The notes beneath the pieces are model-generated. The model ran no database searches, was not told the origin of the DNA, and was given only the letters and a program-made list of their open reading frames with translations. Below, piece by piece: positions 25,753-33,386 of a stretch of DNA of 56,136 bases. The position numbers and the translations under genes are program-made. The stretch comes from Vibrio sp. RE86 (lineage in GTDB: Bacteria > Pseudomonadota > Gammaproteobacteria > Enterobacterales > Vibrionaceae): assembly GCF_013114545.1 (NCBI RefSeq), contig NZ_VTXI01000027.1, positions 1-56,136 on the forward strand, written 5' to 3'. Every line of letters begins with the position of its first letter. Positions within the stretch are counted from its first letter, which is position 1.

Positions 25753-26766
25753 ATGAGAGAAAGAGTTCTATTTTTCGATTTGCTTCGTTGTGTTGCCGCA
25801 GTGGCTGTTATAGCGATTCATGTATTGGCGCCTTATCGACATGAACTGGGTGTTATCCCTTTTGGTGAATGGGCAACAGCAGTTGGGGTGAATAGCGTTA
25901 CACGCTGGGCAGTTCCCGTCTTTATCTTGATTACTGGCGCACTAATGCTGAGTGATACAAGGCCGTTTGATGCCAAGTATTACGTCAAACGCCGCCTAGG
26001 TAAGGTGCTTGTCCCTTTTCTGATCTGGTCTCTTTTCTATGCACTACTCTCCGGCCTGACTGCGACAGGGTATGATTATTCAATCACCTCTGAAGTTCTT
26101 GCGGAAAGCCCAAGTCATGCGACCTATTACCACCTAGGTTTCTTCTATTACTTCATCCCACTCTATTTTGTAATTCCATTGTTTCAGTTTGTGGTCAAGC
26201 AATCAGGGCCAAGCGCACTTTATGCGTTTGTGGCTGTGTGGTTACTCACTTCACTTCTGTACTTGATGAAGATAGATGGCCCATGGAGCAATGAGCTTTG
26301 GCTCTATAGTGGGTACTTACCTTTAGGTTACTTACTGTATCAGCGCGTGCCTTTAACCAAAGGCATGGTGTCTTTATTTGCACTGCTTGGCGGGGTGGCT
26401 CTGTTTATCACGGCGTACATGGTGATCACTAATAGCGTTGCAGCCGAGCAATATACAGTAGGGCGCTGGCTCTCATACAAAACCCTGAACGTGATTTTTG
26501 CGGCGAGTATGATCTTTATGCTGTGTCGTTATTTCGGTGAAGGGCTATCGTCTCAGGCCAATAAAGTAGTGGGTTTTATCAGCCAGCACAGTCTAGGGAT
26601 CTATATCTTGCACCCTATCTTTTTATGGCCGATGAAAGAATTTGGTTGGTATCAGGGGCATCCTGCTTGGGTTATTCCTGTGTGGATTGTTCTAAGCGGC
26701 GGTGGGGCACTTATGCTGAGTAGTTTACTGGCCAAATCGGCCAAAACACGCTGGCTGTTGCCTTAG
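25753..26766 (+). CDS. Acyltransferase-3 family membrane protein
   Basis: A 337-residue integral membrane protein with about ten membrane segments. The N-terminal LRCVAAVAVIAIHVLAPYRHELG contains the His of the acyltransferase-3 family, and RWAVPVFILITGALML follows. Such proteins O-acetylate surface polysaccharides or similar glycans (E. coli WecH is related in size). The target cannot be told from context. The ATG at 25753 follows AAAGGTG at good spacing. The 3' end overlaps the convergent DUF2500 gene by 4 bases. Confidence 0.85.
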   Translation: MRERVLFFDLLRCVAAVAVIAIHVLAPYRHELGVIPFGEWATAVGVNSVTRWAVPVFILITGALMLSDTRPFDAKYYVKRRLGKVLVPFLIWSLFYALLSGLTATGYDYSITSEVLAESPSHATYYHLGFFYYFIPLYFVIPLFQFVVKQSGPSALYAFVAVWLLTSLLYLMKIDGPWSNELWLYSGYLPLGYLLYQRVPLTKGMVSLFALLGGVALFITAYMVITNSVAAEQYTVGRWLSYKTLNVIFAASMIFMLCRYFGEGLSSQANKVVGFISQHSLGIYILHPIFLWPMKEFGWYQGHPAWVIPVWIVLSGGGALMLSSLLAKSAKTRWLLP

Positions 26767-27092
26767 CGCTTCATCGCAAAGTGTAAGAACTTATCACCTT
26801 GGTAGGTTAGGGTACCTTGATCTCCAGGGTTTAAAGCGTGAAAGTAATGGATTCCGACTTGGAACTCGCGTTTTGGGCCAAGTCGTCCTTTCTGCACATA
26901 AATCCAATACTCCTGATCCTCTTGTCCTGGCTGCACATCTTCCACATCGATTGATTGCTTATCTAAGATGGTGACATCAGCGGTTTGCTCTGGTGCGTTC
27001 TCTCCTTGGATGTGTTTTCGGTAGAAATGGACAAAAGCCCAACCACTGGCAAGGCAACAAATCACAATGGCGATAAATAGGGATACAGGCAT
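26763..27092 (-). CDS. yhhM: DUF2500 family protein (YhhM-like)
   Basis: A 109-residue protein with one N-terminal membrane segment (about 4-24) and a beta-rich domain (KREFQVGIHYFHALNPGDQGTLTYQGDKFLHF), matching DUF2500/YhhM. The function is unknown. In E. coli yhhL, yhhM and yhhN lie together beside rsmD-ftsYEX; here all three are also in this neighbourhood but interrupted by other genes. Confidence 0.82.
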   Translation of the reverse strand: MPVSLFIAIVICCLASGWAFVHFYRKHIQGENAPEQTADVTILDKQSIDVEDVQPGQEDQEYWIYVQKGRLGPKREFQVGIHYFHALNPGDQGTLTYQGDKFLHFAMKR

Positions 27093-27359
27093 GCTTGAAG
27101 TTCTCTTCTCAATTGTCTTTTTATTTTAGCCTGATTCTATTTGTGATTCTGGGTATGAGTCTTGCTGTAAAAATAAAACGCACAGTAACGGATATTTCTT
27201 CGAGTCATATCACGATAAATGGCGCTTCGATAATTATGAGAGCTTGAGTTTAACTATTGATTCTTCTGCACAAATTTACTTGCAACTTAGAGAAAAAGTG
27301 GGAGAGTAGATAGAAGTAGGGCCAAATACCGCTAAACTAACTAGCGATGGAGGGAAACT

Positions 27360-27725
27360 ATGTCAGATATTGAGAAAGTGGTTGTGCGAACCCGTCGTAT
27401 CGAGAAGCTTCTCCGCACCCAGTATCATGCTGATGGGAAAGGATTACACCAACTGATTACCAGTTGTGAGGAACGCTTGCCTCATGATGTGATCGGTAAG
27501 CTGAGATACATCGCGACCATTCGTAATAAGATTGTCCATGAGGATGATTACAAGCTAGATAGCCGAAAAGATTTTTTGACCACATGTGATGAGTGTGAAA
27601 AAGAGCTAACCCCGAGAAGTAATCGCTTTATTTGGCGTGCAGCCATCACCTTAATGACCTTGATTACTCTTGCAGCGCTTCTGTTCTATTATGCGCATTG
27701 GGACGTGTTGTCTAAGCACCTTTAG
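27360..27725 (+). CDS. Uncharacterised C-terminally membrane-anchored protein (DUF4145-like helical domain)
   Basis: A 121-residue protein. The helical N-terminal domain (IEKLLRTQYHADGKGLHQLI...LRYIATIRNKIVHEDDYKL) resembles the DUF4145/HEPN-like pattern RNKIVH. It is followed by a C-terminal membrane segment (about 93-112). A GATGGAGGG ribosome site lies 7 bases upstream. RNxxxH is the HEPN signature, in which the Arg and His can form an RNase site, but this alone does not prove activity. It is a single-gene unit with a terminator downstream. Confidence 0.6.
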   Translation: MSDIEKVVVRTRRIEKLLRTQYHADGKGLHQLITSCEERLPHDVIGKLRYIATIRNKIVHEDDYKLDSRKDFLTTCDECEKELTPRSNRFIWRAAITLMTLITLAALLFYYAHWDVLSKHL

Positions 27726-27816
27726 TCAAAGCGTTAAAACTAGCGCTTTGAATACCTGTGTCATAATTAGACATACGGTTGATTTTTAAATCAAAAATCA
27801 CAATTGGTAGGCTTTA

Positions 27817-27852
27817 AAACAAAAAGGGACGCAGCTGCGTCCCTTTTTGTTT
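27817..27852. terminator. Bidirectional terminator
   Basis: A nearly perfect palindrome, AAACAAAAAGGGACGCAG / CTGCGTCCCTTTTTGTTT, between the convergent DUF4145-like gene and the mini-protein gene. Confidence 0.9.
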
Positions 27853-27864
27853 TTCGATTTTGAC

Positions 27865-27945
27865 TTAGTACATCATCGGCAGTGTCATTAAGCCTACGAC
27901 TACTGCGATCATTACAAGTCCTTGTTTTTGTGAAGAAGAAATCAT
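27865..27945 (-). CDS. 26-residue single-pass membrane mini-protein (YnhF-like)
   Basis: The reading frame starts with ATG at 27945 on the minus strand, 7 bases after AAAGGAG, and ends with TAA at 27865. The peptide is MISSSQKQG, then a hydrophobic stretch LVMIAVVVGLM (10-20), then TLPMMY. It resembles YnhF-type small inner-membrane proteins in size and layout, but the sequence match is not secure. The strong ribosome site, the hydrophobic helix and a terminator 13 bases downstream support a real gene. The function is unknown. Confidence 0.7.
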   Translation of the reverse strand: MISSSQKQGLVMIAVVVGLMTLPMMY

Positions 27946-28652
27946 AGCACTGCTCCTTTAATATGATGTTTTATCTTATGGGTATTAGAATAGCAGTATT
28001 TTACTAACTTGATCAAGCTATTTGTTCTCTAAGCTCTAAAAGTACAGGTTTTCTGACATTAAAATGACCTTTAATGAACAGCTTTTCTTGTTCTTATAAA
28101 ATTAGGATTGACTGTTTGTTAATCTTATTTTGGTGTGATTTCATTTCAAGTCATTGTTTTGTTTGAATTTTGTGTGTGTTTTTATTTTGTTAAATAATGA
28201 TTTGTTTGGTTTTTGATGTTTAGGTGGCTCACTGTGGCTTTAGATCTTTATTTTGCTTTCCTTATTTTATCGAATGCCAATGAAAGAGGAGGTTTTTGAG
28301 CGATGCTTGCTAAGGTTATATGAAATTTATAGGTTAAATTTAAATTGGTCTATTTTTATTCATTCTTTGTTTGATCGTAAGTTATTGTTTTAATTATGAC
28401 TTTGTTCATTATTGATGGTGGGATATTCTTGTTTTATTGGATTTTTCCTGTTGGTTATTACCACGGAGGGTAAAGTCTAGTTAATCACTTGTTTATCATT
28501 CTATTGCTGATGCGTCCTGTCGGTCCCTTTGGTTAGCAACTTCCATTGTGAGATCTAATAAGTCATATCAAGATCCAAGTTTTGCCTCCTTACAGTAGAC
28601 ATCTTTTACTTGCTGCCTACACTAGCAGCTCAATTTTTATTGAGGTGTTCGA
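27946..28652. other. Gene desert: AT-rich, T-skewed intergenic region
   Basis: About 700 bases without a supported gene. The part 28020-28460 is strongly T-rich on the plus strand (many TTTTGTTT and GTGTGT runs) with few A residues. The only starts with a ribosome site give trivial peptides (e.g. six codons at 28302). The end next to 27945 must hold the promoter for the mini-protein; the end next to 28653 that for yhhN. Confidence 0.7.
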
Positions 28653-29276
28653 ATGTGGAGCTGGCTATCGGTTGCCTTATCTGGGTATATCAGTATTTCC
28701 GCGAATGAAAGTAATCATGTAAAACAAGCTGTCGTGTTTAAAACGATGTCCCTAGTCATGCTAGTGGTCATGCTGTGGAGCCAAACGCCAAAAGCAGACA
28801 TGGCGATATGGTGGGTCACAGTAGGCTTGGTGATCTCTATGGTCGCTGATGGGCTTTATATTGCTAAGAAACACCTCAAGCTTTGCTTTGCTGGTTTTAT
28901 TGCTGCACAACTGAGCTACAGCGCCGCTTTTTGGTGCGAACTGTCTGGGGATATCGTCTGGTGGCTACCTGCGATGTTACTCGGTATTGGCGTTGTTGGC
29001 TTTTTCTTGCTTCTGCCTAAAATTGATCGACTTATCTTTCCTGTCGTGATGATGGGGATGGTCCTGCTACAACTAAATTGGGCGGCTGGTGAAGTTTGGC
29101 TACTTAACGGTGGCATCGCGAGTGCGTTGGGTTTTGTCGGGACGATGACTCTGACCTTATCCGCTATTTTGTTAGCGATTCATGACTACCGTTACCCGAT
29201 CTGCAAAGGGCGTTACCTTATCTCTGGCAGTTATCTGCTAGCGCATAGTTTTATTACGGCCTCTCTGGTTATCTAA
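28653..29276 (+). CDS. yhhN: YhhN-family membrane protein (lysoplasmalogenase-like)
   Basis: A 207-residue protein with about eight membrane segments. It has the family motif SMVADGLYI (about 68-76) and a second conserved acidic/histidine region near HDYRYP. Animal TMEM86 and bacterial YhhN relatives hydrolyse lysoplasmalogen; in Vibrio, which lacks typical plasmalogens, the substrate is unclear. The gene belongs to the E. coli-type yhhLMN neighbourhood. Confidence 0.83.
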   Translation: MWSWLSVALSGYISISANESNHVKQAVVFKTMSLVMLVVMLWSQTPKADMAIWWVTVGLVISMVADGLYIAKKHLKLCFAGFIAAQLSYSAAFWCELSGDIVWWLPAMLLGIGVVGFFLLLPKIDRLIFPVVMMGMVLLQLNWAAGEVWLLNGGIASALGFVGTMTLTLSAILLAIHDYRYPICKGRYLISGSYLLAHSFITASLVI

Positions 29277-29338
29277 AATCAAAGAAAATTTCTTGTTGTT
29301 CGATATCCTCTCTTCATAGGTCTTTGAGAGGATATTTT

Positions 29339-29575
29339 ATGTCGACTGAAATTCATGCCCATAAGGTTCTAAACTTATTGAGAGAGCGTCCAATGTCTAA
29401 AGAAGAATTGGGCAGTGCGGTGAACGATACGTTTGGTGATGGTGCACGCTTTCGTACTTGTAAGTGTGACGGTTTCACGCTTGATAGCTTGTTAGCGTTT
29501 TTTCTTGAGCGTGAAAAAGTGATTGTGGAAGAGGGTATTTGGCGTGTTAATGCCGAGCGTGTTTGCAGCCATTAA
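29339..29575 (+). CDS. yecH: YecH-family metal-binding protein
   Basis: A 78-residue protein: STEIHAHKVLNLLRERPMSKEELGSAV, then FGDGARFRTCKCDGFTLDSLLAFFL, and a terminal CSH. Conserved His and Cys residues (HAH; CKC; CSH) match the DUF2492/YecH family, thought to bind a metal. The ATG at 29339 was chosen because GAGAGGAT precedes it and the conserved region starts there. Confidence 0.85.
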   Translation: MSTEIHAHKVLNLLRERPMSKEELGSAVNDTFGDGARFRTCKCDGFTLDSLLAFFLEREKVIVEEGIWRVNAERVCSH

Positions 29576-29707
29576 TTGATATAGCGATGCCACTTGCGTT
29601 CTCGTAGAGATTAATTTTCTTAACGCCTCCAAATCGTAGGATGAGATTGTTATACTTCGCCGACTTTTTTCTGCGCTCGATATATAACGTTTCTGGAGGC
29701 TTTATAC

Positions 29708-30292
29708 ATGGACATTCTTTCTGCCGCGACCATGCTCTTTCTGATCATGGATCCGCTTGGCAATCTACCTATCGTCCTATCGATCTTGAAGCACCTAGAT
29801 CCAAAGCGTCGACGTATCGTTTTGATTCGCGAGCTCTGTTTTGCTCTGGGCATTTTGCTGTTGTTCTTATTTGCGGGTAAGAACATTCTTAACTTCCTTC
29901 ATGTTCAGCCTGAAACCTTGAGTATCTCGGGAGGTATCATCCTGTTTATCATCGCGATTAAGATGATTTTCCCAAGTGGCGGTAGCATTGTTGGCCTAGC
30001 AGCAGGCGAAGAACCTTTCTTTGTACCAATGGCAATTCCAATGATTGCAGGCCCATCTGTGATTGCAGCGATTTTGCTACTCTCGAGTCAGCACCCAGAC
30101 AATCTATTAGAGCTTTCAGGTGCTGTGATGCTGGCATGGGGCGCGACATTCTTTATTTTGATGTTCTATAACTTCTTCCACCGAATCTTGGGTGAACGCG
30201 GCCTTAAAGCGGTTGAAAGATTGATGGGCTTATTGCTGATAATGATTTCGACCCAAATGTTCCTTGATGGGGTTAAGAGCTATTTGATGTAA
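29708..30292 (+). CDS. yhgN: MarC-family inner-membrane protein YhgN
   Basis: A 194-residue protein with about six membrane segments, closely similar to E. coli YhgN: LIMDPLGNLPIVLSILKHLDPKRRR, then SISGGIILFIIAIKMIFPS, AAGEEPFFVPMAIPMIAGPS, and ERLMGLLLIMISTQMFLDG. MarC proteins have no agreed transport substrate. TCTGGAGG at 29692-29699 precedes the ATG. Monocistronic, with a terminator downstream. Confidence 0.9.
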   Translation: MDILSAATMLFLIMDPLGNLPIVLSILKHLDPKRRRIVLIRELCFALGILLLFLFAGKNILNFLHVQPETLSISGGIILFIIAIKMIFPSGGSIVGLAAGEEPFFVPMAIPMIAGPSVIAAILLLSSQHPDNLLELSGAVMLAWGATFFILMFYNFFHRILGERGLKAVERLMGLLLIMISTQMFLDGVKSYLM

Positions 30293-30303
30293 GTAGAATC
30301 AAT

Positions 30304-30338
30304 AAAAAACGCCGCTCTACAGTAGAGCGGCGTTTTTG
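30304..30338. terminator. Bidirectional terminator between yhgN and yhhL
   Basis: Stem AAAAAACGCCGCTCTAC / GTAGAGCGGCGTTTTT between convergent genes; one of the strongest hairpins in the window. Confidence 0.92.
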
Positions 30339-30339
30339 T

Positions 30340-30609
30340 TTATTTCATCATGTACTTACGACGAATATCGAGTAGGGCGAAGATACCAAATATGAGTATC
30401 GACCACTTTTCCCATTTGCTCATATCAATCTTGTCACCAAAAGCGCCGATGAAAATAAGCATCTGTAAGCCATGCATGAAAAAGAGAAAAGCTGCCATGA
30501 TGTAAAGTGCGATGGCGGCATTGCCTGGGAACGGCATAAAGATGTTAAACAGCAAAATAAACCAAACGAAGCCAATCGCTGCTTTTGCCAGTAAAAGTAA
30601 TGCTTTCAT
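30340..30609 (-). CDS. yhhL: DUF1145 membrane protein (YhhL-like)
   Basis: An 89-residue protein with about three membrane segments: AAIGFVWFILLFNIFMPFPGNA, then the next segment with FFMHGLQMLIFIGAF. This fits DUF1145/YhhL, of unknown function. The ATG at 30609 follows AAGGAAG; an 11-residue upstream extension has no support. It lies 13 bases after rsmD on the same strand, as in the E. coli rsmD-yhhL operon. Confidence 0.82.
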   Translation of the reverse strand: MKALLLLAKAAIGFVWFILLFNIFMPFPGNAAIALYIMAAFLFFMHGLQMLIFIGAFGDKIDMSKWEKWSILIFGIFALLDIRRKYMMK

Positions 30610-30622
30610 TACGACTTCCTTA

Positions 30623-31222
30623 TTAATGTTGTTGTCGCTCAAACAGTCGGTAACAGACTTGACCCGCGGTCTTCTCTCTATGCAGGTGCCAGTGTGCTGG
30701 AATGGAGCCTAAAGCCAACTCTTTTTCTGTTTCAATATAAATCATAGCGTCATCAGCGAGCCACCCATTGCTTTCCAAGAGCTCAACGGCTTCATCGAGC
30801 AGACCTTTACGAAAAGGAGGATCGATAAAGACAACGTGATGAGGTGTTCCCGGCTGCTTTAAGTAACTCAGCGCATCAGTGTTGATGGCTTGTAAGTTAT
30901 CGCCTTTAAGTGAGGCGATATTGGTTTGCAGCTGTTTGAAGGCTTGTGGGTTTAGCTCAAGCAAAGTGACCATTTCAGCTTGGCGAGAAGCCGCTTCAAA
31001 GCCCAAACCACCTGAACCTGCAAACAAGTCTAGGCATTTTGCACGTGGCACATCTTGCGCAAGCCAGTTAAACAGCGTCTCTTTGACACGGTCAGTGGTT
31101 GGTCTAAGACCTTCGGCATCATGAACAGGCAGTTTTCTTCCTCTCCATAAGCCGCTAATAATACGAACAAAGCCTGTTGATGGCTTTTTTTGTGATGTGT
31201 TTTGCTGGCGACGTCTTACCAT
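30623..31222 (-). CDS. rsmD: 16S rRNA (guanine-966 N2)-methyltransferase
   Basis: A 199-residue SAM enzyme: RIISGLWRGRKLPV and GLRPTTDRVKETLFNWL at the N-terminus, the SAM motif CLDLFAGSGGLGFEAASR, and the catalytic VFIDPPF. It methylates G966 of 16S rRNA on the assembled 30S subunit. It is divergent from ftsY, with a 208-base shared promoter region. Confidence 0.97.
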   Translation of the reverse strand: MVRRRQQNTSQKKPSTGFVRIISGLWRGRKLPVHDAEGLRPTTDRVKETLFNWLAQDVPRAKCLDLFAGSGGLGFEAASRQAEMVTLLELNPQAFKQLQTNIASLKGDNLQAINTDALSYLKQPGTPHHVVFIDPPFRKGLLDEAVELLESNGWLADDAMIYIETEKELALGSIPAHWHLHREKTAGQVCYRLFERQQH

Positions 31223-31329
31223 AGATTTTTTGACCGCTAATAAAGTGATACTATACCCAGTCGCTCAGCAGTTAAGCCCTGAGTACAGCCCAAATTTGTT
31301 GATGCCAAAGTGTATACCATCACTCTAGT

Positions 31330-31346
31330 AGTGAAAACTTTTCACT
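31330..31346. promoter_or_regulatory. Perfect 8-bp-arm palindrome in the rsmD/ftsY promoter region
   Basis: AGTGAAAA-C-TTTTCACT lies 85 bases before the ftsY start. It has the form of an operator for a dimeric regulator, but no known consensus was matched. Confidence 0.4.
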
Positions 31347-31430
31347 TTGTTGTCATTTATCTTTTCTGAGTCGGGATAATACCCACAGAAAAGAGTCTGA
31401 TTAAATTAAGACGATCTAGGATAGCCCCAG

Positions 31431-32621
31431 ATGACGGAAAAAAAGAAGCGCGGATTACTCTCTTGGCTTGGTTTTGGCGATGAAGAACAAGCAAAACAAT
31501 CCGTAGAAGAAAAAGAACAGATTGAGACTGGTACACAGCAACAAGACACTGAAGTTGTTGAAGAGACCGTCGAAGAAGTTAAAGCTCAACCTGCAGAAGC
31601 AGAAGCAGAAGCAGAAGCAGAAGCAGAAGTAATCGAAGAAACGCCTCAAGAGGTGGTGGAGCCTCAGCAGCCAAGAGTGGCAGAGCAAGAGAAGCCAACC
31701 GAAAGCTTCTTCGCTCGCTTAAAGCGTAGCTTGGCACGCACAAAAGCGAATATTGGCGCAGGTTTCTTTGGTTTGTTCAAAGGCAAAGAAATTGATGATG
31801 AGCTGTTTGAAGAGCTTGAAGAACAGTTACTGATTGCCGATGTGGGCATGGATACCACATTAAAAATCATTAATAACCTGACAGAGAAAGCGTCTCGCCA
31901 AGATCTGAAAGATGGTGAAGCTTTGTATGGTCTACTAAAAGAAGAGATGGCCGAGATCTTATCAACGGTAGAAAAGCCGCTTGAAGTGGATACGACAAAA
32001 ACACCTTACGTGATCTTAATGGTTGGCGTAAATGGTGTCGGTAAAACAACCACGATTGGTAAACTTGCCAAACAGTTCCAAGCTGAAGGTAAGAAAGTGA
32101 TGCTTGCTGCGGGTGATACTTTCCGCGCTGCAGCTGTAGAGCAGCTGCAAGTTTGGGGTGAACGTAACAATGTTCCGGTTGTGGCTCAGCATACTGGTGC
32201 TGACAGTGCATCGGTTATTTATGATGCGATTGAATCGGCGAAAGCAAAAGGTGTGGATGTTGTTATTGCTGATACAGCGGGTCGCTTACAAAACAAAGCG
32301 AACCTAATGGAAGAGCTGCGCAAGATTGTCCGCGTGATGCAGAAAGTCGATGGTTCTGCGCCGCATGAAATCATGCTGACGCTTGATGCCGGTACCGGTC
32401 AAAATGCCATTAGCCAAGCTAAACTGTTTAGTGATGTTGCACCGTTAACGGGTATTACACTAACCAAGTTAGACGGTACAGCTAAAGGTGGTGTGATCTT
32501 CGCGCTAGCGGATCAGTTCCAAATTCCAATTCGCTATATTGGTGTGGGTGAAGGCATTGATGACCTGCGTCCATTTGAAACACAAGAGTTTATCGACGCT
32601 CTATTTAGCCGAGAAGACTAA
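31431..32621 (+). CDS. ftsY: Signal recognition particle receptor FtsY
   Basis: A 396-residue SRP-type GTPase that receives ribosome-SRP complexes at the inner membrane. An acidic N-terminal A domain (about 15-90, Glu/Gln-rich with an EA repeat) is followed by the four-helix N domain and the G domain with GVNGVGKTTTIGKLA (P-loop), DTFRAAAVEQL, ADTAGRLQNK, TKLDGTAKGG and GVGEGIDDLRPF. A terminator separates it from ftsEX, unlike the tighter E. coli operon. Confidence 0.98.
   Translation: MTEKKKRGLLSWLGFGDEEQAKQSVEEKEQIETGTQQQDTEVVEETVEEVKAQPAEAEAEAEAEAEVIEETPQEVVEPQQPRVAEQEKPTESFFARLKRSLARTKANIGAGFFGLFKGKEIDDELFEELEEQLLIADVGMDTTLKIINNLTEKASRQDLKDGEALYGLLKEEMAEILSTVEKPLEVDTTKTPYVILMVGVNGVGKTTTIGKLAKQFQAEGKKVMLAAGDTFRAAAVEQLQVWGERNNVPVVAQHTGADSASVIYDAIESAKAKGVDVVIADTAGRLQNKANLMEELRKIVRVMQKVDGSAPHEIMLTLDAGTGQNAISQAKLFSDVAPLTGITLTKLDGTAKGGVIFALADQFQIPIRYIGVGEGIDDLRPFETQEFIDALFSRED
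31593..31628 (+). repeat. Six tandem GCAGAA units inside ftsY
   Basis: Perfect hexanucleotide repeats encode alternating Ala-Glu in the acidic domain. In-frame slippage would change the domain length by two residues per unit without a frameshift. Confidence 0.85.
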
Positions 32622-32634
32622 TACCCATAAGACT

Positions 32635-32670
32635 AAAAGCCGCAGTGTTGTGAAACCTCTGCGGCTTTTT
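32635..32670 (+). terminator. Terminator after ftsY
   Basis: Stem AAAAGCCGCAG / CTGCGGCTTTTT with a 13-base loop, between ftsY and ftsE. Confidence 0.8.
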
Positions 32671-32711
32671 GGCGACAACTACTGTTAAGACGTTCGTAAG
32701 AGGGATTTCGG

Positions 32712-33386
32712 GTGATAAAATTTCAGCAAGTGAGTAAAGCTTACCGTGGTGGTCGACAAGCTTTGCAAAAGGTCGATTTTCACCTTCGTCGTGGTGAGAT
32801 GGCTTTTCTTGGCGGTCATTCTGGTGCCGGTAAGAGTACGTTGCTCAAGTTGATTTGTGCCATAGAGCGTCCTACCGACGGTAAGATTAGCTTTAATGAT
32901 CACGACATCACACGAATTCCCAGCAAAGACATCCCATTCTTGCGCCGAAACATTGGCATAGTGTTTCAAGACCATCGCTTACTGATGGACCGCAGTGTGT
33001 TTGATAACGTGGCACTGCCGATGCGTATTGAATCCATTTCTGAAAATGAGATTAAGCGTCGTGTCTCGGCTGCGCTAGACAAAACTGAGCTGCTAGACAA
33101 AGCCAAATGTTTGCCAAGCCAACTGTCGGGCGGTGAGCAGCAACGAGTGGGTATTGCTCGTGCAGTCGTGAATCGACCGACCTTGCTGTTAGCGGATGAG
33201 CCGACAGGTAACTTAGATCCTGATTTATCTAACCGAGTTCTAAAGTTGTTTGAAGAGTTCAACCGAGCGGGGGTAACGATTCTTTTAGCAACGCACGACT
33301 TGGGGTTAGTGAACACTCGCCCACAGTACCGTCATCTAGAACTAAACCAAGGTTTTTTGAGTGAGGTTGAAGATTATGGCCGCTAA
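32712..33386 (+). CDS. ftsE: Cell-division ABC ATPase FtsE
   Basis: A 224-residue ABC ATPase: Walker A GHSGAGKST, Q-loop FQDHRLL, signature LSGGEQQR, Walker B LLLADEPTGNLD and switch ATHDLGL. With FtsX it forms the divisome complex that controls cell-wall amidase activators. The start is GTG at 32712; the MIKFQQVSKAY N-terminus is family-typical. Its 3' end overlaps ftsX by 11 bases. Confidence 0.97.
   Translation: MIKFQQVSKAYRGGRQALQKVDFHLRRGEMAFLGGHSGAGKSTLLKLICAIERPTDGKISFNDHDITRIPSKDIPFLRRNIGIVFQDHRLLMDRSVFDNVALPMRIESISENEIKRRVSAALDKTELLDKAKCLPSQLSGGEQQRVGIARAVVNRPTLLLADEPTGNLDPDLSNRVLKLFEEFNRAGVTILLATHDLGLVNTRPQYRHLELNQGFLSEVEDYGR

Noticed and set aside
28302..28322. Six-codon frame (MLAKVI) with AGGAGG upstream in the gene desert
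   Set aside because: The spacing is 10 bases and no downstream structured leader or biosynthetic gene follows, so a leader peptide cannot be supported.
28280..28393. 37-codon frame starting ATGAAAGAGGAG in the gene desert
   Set aside because: There is no ribosome site, and its composition just reflects the AT-rich background.
31455..31688. Open frame antisense to the GCAGAA repeat of ftsY, giving a Phe/Cys-rich peptide
   Set aside because: It arises from the repeat (TTCTGC on the other strand) and has no start signal or conserved features.
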